In this document: piece by piece, positions 59,555 to 64,000 of the stretch
Numbering within the stretch: the first letter of the stretch is position 1
How the letters are laid out: the number at the start of each line of letters is the position of its first letter
Assembly (NCBI GenBank): GCA_017527905.1
Contig: JAFXPK010000003.1
Location: forward strand, 62,001 to 126,000
Origin: Paludibacteraceae bacterium
GTDB taxonomy: Bacteria; Bacteroidota; Bacteroidia; Bacteroidales; Paludibacteraceae
Direction: 5' to 3'
DNA: 64,000 nucleotides
Notes under the pieces: generated by a model
The model's database searches: none
What the model saw: the letters and a program-made list of their open reading frames with translations, nothing else
Told to the model about the DNA's origin: nothing
Made by a program: the position numbers and the translations under genes

Positions 59555-60166
59555 ATGATGAAAGAGGAAATCGAGCGGATAATCAAACATGAGGCCGAGG
59601 CGGTCTTGAACATTCCGATCACTGACGATTACAAGAAGGCGGTGGACTTGATCGTGAAGCATGTCCACGAAAAGCACGGCAAGCTCGTGACGAGCGGCAT
59701 GGGCAAGGCGGGTCAGATCGCTTTGAACATCGCCACCACCTTCAGTTCCACGGGTACGCCCGCTGTGTTCCTGCATCCTAGCGAGGCGCAGCACGGCGAC
59801 TTGGGCCTGCTGCAGGAGAATGATGTCATGTTGCTCATCTCCAACTCCGGCAAGACGCGTGAGATCCTGGAGCTGATGCCCCTTGCGCGACGCCTTCGCC
59901 CTGACATTAAGTTCATTGTCATCACAGGCAATGCGGACAGCTTGCTGGCCCATGAGGCGGATGCGCTCCTCTACACGGGTAATCCGAAGGAGGTGTGCGC
60001 CTTAGGTCTGACGCCTACCACCTCCACTACCATCATGACGGTCATCGGTGATATCCTGGTGGTCAGCACCATGAAGGCCATCGCATTCACCAATGAGGAG
60101 TATGCGAAACGTCACCATGGAGGGTACTTGGGCGAAAAGTCCAGGGAACAGAGCAATAACGGATGA
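59555..60166 (+). CDS. kdsD: Arabinose-5-phosphate isomerase, SIS domain only
   Basis: 203 residues. The SIS fold has VTSGMGKAGQIA, FLHPSEAQHGDLG (with the catalytic-type His) and ISNSGKTREIL, and ends in TTSTTIMTVIGD and RHHGGYLGEK, all typical of the KdsD/KpsF family, which makes D-arabinose 5-phosphate for Kdo. The usual two CBS domains are missing, so it is about 120 residues shorter than E. coli KdsD; single-domain forms are known in other bacteria. It follows gyrB at 8 bases and is closed by a terminator. Confidence 0.85.
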   Translation: MMKEEIERIIKHEAEAVLNIPITDDYKKAVDLIVKHVHEKHGKLVTSGMGKAGQIALNIATTFSSTGTPAVFLHPSEAQHGDLGLLQENDVMLLISNSGKTREILELMPLARRLRPDIKFIVITGNADSLLAHEADALLYTGNPKEVCALGLTPTTSTTIMTVIGDILVVSTMKAIAFTNEEYAKRHHGGYLGEKSREQSNNG

Positions 60167-60186
60167 TATATATCCTACCTTATAGC

Positions 60187-60222
60187 AAAGGCGGTGAGTC
60201 TCAGGATTCACCGCCTTTTGTG
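60187..60222 (+). terminator. Terminator of the gyrB-isomerase transcript
   Basis: AAAGGCGGTGA (60187-60197) and TCACCGCCTTT (60208-60218) form an 11-bp perfect stem followed by T-rich sequence. Confidence 0.88.
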
Positions 60223-60294
60223 TTTATGTCAGCCCTTTATTTTAAGGGATGGCGCCGATTCTTGACTTAATGGAGGAAAAAAACAATGAAAATA

Positions 60295-60326
60295 TTTGTC
60301 AGATAAAAAAATAGGCATTACTTTTG
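60295..60326 (+). promoter_or_regulatory. Promoter of tRNA-Glu and rpsT
   Basis: TTTG (60295-60298), a 20-base spacer and TACTTTTG (60319-60326). No other promoter is seen before rpsT. Confidence 0.85.
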
Positions 60327-60365
60327 CACCGCATTTGAGACACAGAACTCAAAGGCAAAAAGGCT

Positions 60366-60437
60366 GGCCTCTTCGTCTATCGGCTAGGACGAGAGATTTT
60401 CATTCTCTAAAGAGGGGTTCGACTCCCCTAGAGGCTA
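60366..60437 (+). tRNA. tRNA-Glu (anticodon TTC)
   Basis: 72 bases with acceptor GGCCTCT/AGAGGCT, anticodon loop TTTTCAT, T-arm GGGGTTCGACTCCCC and discriminator A. CCA is not encoded. Confidence 0.95.
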
Positions 60438-60466
60438 CTAATAAACAATAAAGACATATTAAAAAA

Positions 60467-60718
60467 ATGGCAAATCACAAATCATCAATCAAAAGAGTAA
60501 GACAAGCTGAGGCCAAAAGATTGCAGAACAGATACTACGCAAAGACTGCACGTAACGCTGTCCGCGATTTGAGGGCTACAAAGGATAAGGAAGAGGCTAT
60601 CAAGAGACTTCCTGAGGTATCTTCCATGTTGGATAAGTTGGTTAAAACGAATGTTATCCACAAGAACAAGGCTTCTAACTTGAAGTCTAAGTTGAGCATC
60701 ATGATCAACAAGATGTAA
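60467..60718 (+). CDS. rpsT: 30S ribosomal protein S20
   Basis: 83 residues, basic and helical, with the typical start [17 protein letters not shown] and the end [17 protein letters not shown]. It binds 16S rRNA early in small-subunit assembly. It begins 29 bases after tRNA-Glu with only A/T-rich sequence between and no promoter there, so its mRNA is probably released by tRNA processing. A terminator follows. Confidence 0.96.
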   Translation: MANHKSSIKRVRQAEAKRLQNRYYAKTARNAVRDLRATKDKEEAIKRLPEVSSMLDKLVKTNVIHKNKASNLKSKLSIMINKM

Positions 60719-60748
60719 TTAGTGGCGACTTGTTTGAGTTAGGAATAT

Positions 60749-60779
60749 GAAGCCCATCTTTTCAGGTGGGCTTCTTTTT
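60749..60779 (+). terminator. Terminator of rpsT
   Basis: GAAGCCCA (60749-60756) pairs with TGGGCTTC (60767-60774), followed by TTTTT. Confidence 0.88.
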
Positions 60780-60789
60780 CGTGTTTAAT

Positions 60790-62070
60790 ATGCAACTAGA
60801 GTCTATGCCTGAATCGTTGTCCCTCAAAGACTTCCTCGTGAAGGTCAGAAGGGTGTTGTCGGATGCTTTCGAAGACATCTATTGGGTTCGTGCGGAGATC
60901 AGTGAATTGCGTGAGAACGCAAACGGAAACTGCTACCTCGTTCTGGTCGATAAAGGCTCTTCGGACAAGCTGATCGAGGCGAAAATCAATGCAGTCATCT
61001 GGCAAAACACATATAGGCTGATGAAGCCTTTCTTCTTTTCGGAGACCCAACGGGTGCTCTCCCCGGGCATGAAGGTGCTCGTGGCGGTGAACCTCTCTTT
61101 CCATGAACAATATGGCTTGCAACTGAACATCCGTGATATCGACCCCTCCTTCACCCTTGGCGACATGGCTAAGAAGCGTCAGGAGACGATCGACCAGCTG
61201 AAGAGGGATGGGGTCTGGGACATGAACCGGCAGGTGGAGTTCCCTGTTCCTGCAAGGCACATCGCCGTGATCTCTTCGGGTACGGCGGCGGGCTATGGCG
61301 ACTTCTGCGACCAACTACTGGCGGACGGTAACCGCTTCGGCTTTGCGCCTAAGCTATTCCCGGCGGTGATGCAGGGCGATCAGACCGCAAGGAGCATCAT
61401 CAATGCACTAGATAAGATTTACGAGGAGATAGACCACTTCGACGTGGTGGTGATCATTCGAGGCGGTGGCGCCACAACCGACATGGCCGCCTTCGACGAG
61501 TATAATTTAGCCTGCAATGTGGCGAATTTCCCGCTGCCTATCCTTACGGGCATCGGGCACGACCGCGACGAGTCTGTCGTCGATATGGTGGCGGCCGTTC
61601 GCTGCAAGACGCCTACTGCGGTGGCTGCCTTTCTGGTCGAGACAATGATGGATCTGGAGGCGGAACTCACTGCCGTATCCAATGGTATAGTACATGCCCT
61701 CCGCAAGCGGTTGTCGGACGAGGAACATGAGCTGGAGCATCTCTCCCATGCTCTTGCGGGCGCTTGCCGGTTGTCCTTGCAGACTGCCTCGCAACAGATT
61801 GGCTTGTACGGCGTGCGTTTATCGTCCGCCATACGTACTTGTTTGCTTGAGGAGAGCCATCGGCTGGAGATGATGGAGAAATCGCTGTCGTTGGTCTCCC
61901 CGGAAGCGATTCTCAAGAAAGGGTATAGCCTGACGATGTGCGGAGGCAAGGCGGTCTCGTCTGTCGCGGGCCTGCGGAAGGGAGATACGATCACCACCTA
62001 TTTGCGGGATGGTAAAGTGGAAAGTGTAATCAATAAATGCGAAGAATATGAAGAAGGAAATGTCTTATAA
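60790..62070 (+). CDS. xseA: Exodeoxyribonuclease VII large subunit
   Basis: About 426 residues. An upstream ATG at 60766 lies inside the rpsT terminator, so 60790 (or 60805) is chosen. An N-terminal OB-fold (about 10-110, DIYWVRAEISEL) is followed by the nuclease domain with AVISSGTAAGYGDF, DVVVIIRGGGATTDM and GIGHDRDESVVDMVA, then a coiled coil (about 285-370) and ILKKGYSL near the end, all typical of XseA. With XseB it degrades single-stranded DNA. It overlaps xseB by 23 bases. Confidence 0.93.
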   Translation: MQLESMPESLSLKDFLVKVRRVLSDAFEDIYWVRAEISELRENANGNCYLVLVDKGSSDKLIEAKINAVIWQNTYRLMKPFFFSETQRVLSPGMKVLVAVNLSFHEQYGLQLNIRDIDPSFTLGDMAKKRQETIDQLKRDGVWDMNRQVEFPVPARHIAVISSGTAAGYGDFCDQLLADGNRFGFAPKLFPAVMQGDQTARSIINALDKIYEEIDHFDVVVIIRGGGATTDMAAFDEYNLACNVANFPLPILTGIGHDRDESVVDMVAAVRCKTPTAVAAFLVETMMDLEAELTAVSNGIVHALRKRLSDEEHELEHLSHALAGACRLSLQTASQQIGLYGVRLSSAIRTCLLEESHRLEMMEKSLSLVSPEAILKKGYSLTMCGGKAVSSVAGLRKGDTITTYLRDGKVESVINKCEEYEEGNVL

Positions 62071-62236
62071 AGCGGCCATGACCGAGCTGAAGGAAATATT
62101 GGACTTGCTAGAGAGCGGACAGGCGGACATGGATGAGTTGACCAAGAAGGCCAAACGCGCGAAGGAGCTGTTGCAGATCTGCAAGGACAAACTTTACCGT
62201 ACTTCGGAGGAGGTGGAGAGCCTTATCGAGAAGTGA
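62048..62236 (+). CDS. xseB: Exodeoxyribonuclease VII small subunit
   Basis: 62 residues forming a helical hairpin, with YKAAMTELKEILDLLESGQ and the conserved LLQICKDKL segment. Several copies bind the coiled coil of XseA. The 23-base overlap with xseA supports coupled translation. Confidence 0.92.
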   Translation: MKKEMSYKAAMTELKEILDLLESGQADMDELTKKAKRAKELLQICKDKLYRTSEEVESLIEK

Positions 62237-62378
62237 GCCCGCATTTCTCGGATTGCCCCATCCCGCCTGGCTGCCCAGCGTATATGAATGGGTATCGAAT
62301 AGACTTGCTTTATTGTCCAAATGAAATATATTTTTGGAAATAAAACATTTTCCATGCCTGTTATTGGAAATATATGGA

Positions 62379-62386
62379 TATATTTG
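62379..62386 (+). promoter_or_regulatory. -7 box candidate for the protein at 62434
   Basis: TATATTTG fits TAnnTTTG and lies 47 bases before the start. No TTTG or TTG was found at the expected distance upstream. Confidence 0.5.
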
Positions 62387-62433
62387 CGCTTTCCAATTTG
62401 TTAGTGTTGCTTATTACTTAAAATATTACAATT

Positions 62434-63549
62434 ATGAACTTTAAAAGATTTTCAGGGGCAATCTTGTTGTGCTCTAGTTTTTTCGTGATCAATGCTCAAG
62501 ATCTCGGCAGTCAAATCTTCGATGCGGACGTGACGATTAATGGTTACACATTGATGAATAATGGAGGGATTGTGAATGGATCTCTTGCTGTTTATACGGG
62601 TTATGTGGGTGATACGCCCGATACGGAACAGCACATTCAACTATCTGGAAATGAGACGAGTTATGGAGGTATCATACCTGCGATAGCCTCTTTGTCGAAG
62701 TTTGGGACGCTGATGCCCTTGAATCTCCATTCCAAGGATTTTAATTTCATAGGTGGACCGATTCGCGTTGACAGCACACTGACTGTGAAGGGCGAATGTT
62801 CCCTGCAAAATACGTTGACCGTATTCCCTATAGTTGGCGCGCCGTACAATGTGAAGATTTCTGCGGACGACATGACCCCAACCATAAGTTTCGGGGGGAA
62901 AGATAGACAGTTCATCGGCGGAAAATTCAAAGCCTCTTCGTTCTCCTTCGTCGGAGGCCCTGTGGATTTCGACACGACAGTAACCGTGCAAGGAACCTGT
63001 AAAGTGCTCGATGAGTTGTTTGTGTGTCCGAACATCGAAGCCCCATTGGGTGTTAGCATCATGTCAGGGGATAATTACACTCCGACAATAGTGTTCCAGG
63101 GCCCGAAAAACGGTATCGAAAGAGGAAGTATCAAGGCCTCTACGCTTTCCATCGACGGTAATGTGGGAATAGGCACGAGTGAGATCGCTGCGGATGTGAA
63201 ATTGCAGGTCGCTGGCAAGATTCTGTGCAAGGGTGACATCGAGGTGGCTAGCATCGACGCAAGCGATATTAAGACCAATGACATCACCGTTAAGATGAAT
63301 GATGTGGCCGACTATGTCTTTGAGGAGGGCTATGATCTGAAGAACTTGTCGGAGGTGGAGGCTTATGTCAATGCGAACAAGCATCTGCCTGGTATTCCTT
63401 CGGCTGCGGAGATAGAGAAGGATGGCGTCAGCCTCTCTAAGATGACCAACCTGTTGCTGGAGAAGGTTGAGGAGCTGACTTTGCATATGATCCAACTGGA
63501 GAAGGAGAACAAGGCGTTGAAGGCTGAGGTGCAGAGTTTGAAGAAATAA
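62434..63549 (+). CDS. Secreted protein with tail-fibre-like repeats and C-terminal coiled coil
   Basis: 371 residues with a signal peptide (about 1-21, VINAQ). Two long similar segments (about 97-165 and 165-230, FIGGPIRVDSTLTVKG and FVGGPVDFDTTVTVQG) form a beta repeat. Then comes the element found at the end of many exported Bacteroidetes proteins, DYVFEEGYDLKNLSEVEAY, running on to NKHLPGIPSA. A heptad coiled coil (about 335-371) ends the chain and suggests a trimer, as in tail-fibre-like proteins. It has no T9SS signal. It lies 19 bases before the gingipain-like gene and may share its transcript. Confidence 0.72.
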   Translation: MNFKRFSGAILLCSSFFVINAQDLGSQIFDADVTINGYTLMNNGGIVNGSLAVYTGYVGDTPDTEQHIQLSGNETSYGGIIPAIASLSKFGTLMPLNLHSKDFNFIGGPIRVDSTLTVKGECSLQNTLTVFPIVGAPYNVKISADDMTPTISFGGKDRQFIGGKFKASSFSFVGGPVDFDTTVTVQGTCKVLDELFVCPNIEAPLGVSIMSGDNYTPTIVFQGPKNGIERGSIKASTLSIDGNVGIGTSEIAADVKLQVAGKILCKGDIEVASIDASDIKTNDITVKMNDVADYVFEEGYDLKNLSEVEAYVNANKHLPGIPSAAEIEKDGVSLSKMTNLLLEKVEELTLHMIQLEKENKALKAEVQSLKK

Positions 63550-63568
63550 CCATAGCATTTATTGTATC

Positions 63569-64000
63569 ATGAAACAAATAGTCCTTTTATTGTTACTTTC
63601 TTTGTCTATGTCCGTCGCCGCCTCTGCGGGTGAACCGGGCATGAAAGGGCGTGAAAGTAATCCGAGCGATTATGGGCTTTCTATGGTTCGCCCTGCACCT
63701 GCGGATGGGGGCACAAGAAGCAAAAATAATTATCTGATCATTACCACGGATAAATATAACACGGCTGTCTCGAGATTTGTTAGATGGAAGACGATTCAGG
63801 GTTTTAATTGCATCGTTTTGACGAAACCGTCGTGGGCGGATTGTGATGAGGTCCTTTCCTATGTGAGTGAAGCACATGTTTTGCTTAATCCTAAGTATTT
63901 GCTGATCTTCGGAGATGTCGAGGATGTGCCGTCTACTCATTACGCATGTGAATATGCCCAGGAACATCTGGGCGTCCCCTATTTCCTGTCTGATGTGCCA
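63569..64000 (+). CDS. Gingipain-family (C25) cysteine protease, 5' end only (partial)
   Basis: The first 144 codons are present and the frame runs off the window. A signal peptide (MKQIVLLLLLSLSMSVAASA) is followed by NNYLIITTDKYNTAVSRFV, then WKTIQGFNCIVLT and PKYLLIFGDVEDVPS, the opening of the C25 catalytic domain as in gingipains and PorU. There is little or no propeptide, which is unlike gingipains, where a long prodomain comes first. The catalytic His and Cys, and any T9SS C-terminal signal, would lie beyond the window. Confidence 0.8.
   Translation, partial: MKQIVLLLLLSLSMSVAASAGEPGMKGRESNPSDYGLSMVRPAPADGGTRSKNNYLIITTDKYNTAVSRFVRWKTIQGFNCIVLTKPSWADCDEVLSYVSEAHVLLNPKYLLIFGDVEDVPSTHYACEYAQEHLGVPYFLSDVP

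Noticed and set aside
60766..60789. Upstream start for xseA
   Set aside because: It lies in the rpsT terminator stem; the family N-terminus fits the later ATG.

Overview
The window reads as chromosomal DNA of a Bacteroidota bacterium, most likely order Bacteroidales. Support: many start regions carry the Bacteroidetes promoter form (TTTG or TTG, a 19-20 base spacer, then TAnnTTTG); there is a Bacteroidetes-type T6SS tube/sheath trio; there are type IX secretion (T9SS) type-B cargo genes with PorP/SprF partners; and the housekeeping genes (gyrB, thrA, rpsT, xseAB) look like this order. Genus cannot be set from this sequence.

Left part (1-7.6 kb): a tandem array of at least five related four-helix membrane proteins of unknown role, the first cut by the window edge, followed by tssD (Hcp), tssB and tssC and one unrecognised 234-residue protein. 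tssD has a strong promoter, a 290-base structured leader and a terminator-like hairpin after it, which would favour Hcp over sheath. 7.9-21.4 kb: two successive copies of a three-gene unit, each a giant beta-helix surface protein with a T9SS type-B C-terminal signal, a PD40/OmpA-like periplasmic protein and a PorP/SprF-like outer-membrane protein. 21.5-32.9 kb: seven serpin genes in a row on the minus strand, with near-constant hinges but different reactive-centre loops. They are separated by a hairpin-rich repeat of about 150 bp, apparently read from a strong promoter at 33.1 kb and closed by a 20-bp-stem bidirectional terminator.

33.2-39.1 kb: tRNA-Leu directly followed by a secreted N-acetylmuramoyl-L-alanine amidase-like protein, a two-module glycosyltransferase, a DUF4922 HIT-like protein and a small exported protein. 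tRNA-Arg and a YD-repeat-like secreted protein follow on the minus strand. 41-43 kb: a possible small RNA, a lipoprotein and an internally duplicated unknown protein. 43.2-47.9 kb: thrC-hisH-hisF, a Nudix hydrolase, a Cof-type HAD phosphatase and a short ketosynthase-like protein. 48.0-49.75 kb: a dead HTH antitoxin remnant, duplicated operator-like repeats and a class II Fic gene flanked by 54-bp direct repeats, which looks like a cassette lying beside or inside an aryl-polyene-like lipid locus. 49.8-53.8 kb: that locus, with ACP, ketosynthase, chain-length factor, small EamA-type membrane protein, dehydratase and GT2 glycosyltransferase in one tightly overlapped operon. 54-64 kb: a porin-like barrel, thrA, gyrB, a CBS-less arabinose-5-phosphate isomerase, tRNA-Glu-rpsT, xseA-xseB, a secreted coiled-coil protein and the start of a gingipain-family (C25) protease cut by the window end.

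The best candidates for new biology are the serpin array with its diversified loops and repeat spacers, the tandem membrane-protein family beside the T6SS genes, the duplicated T9SS triads, the Fic cassette with its paired operators, and two tRNA-mRNA co-transcripts.
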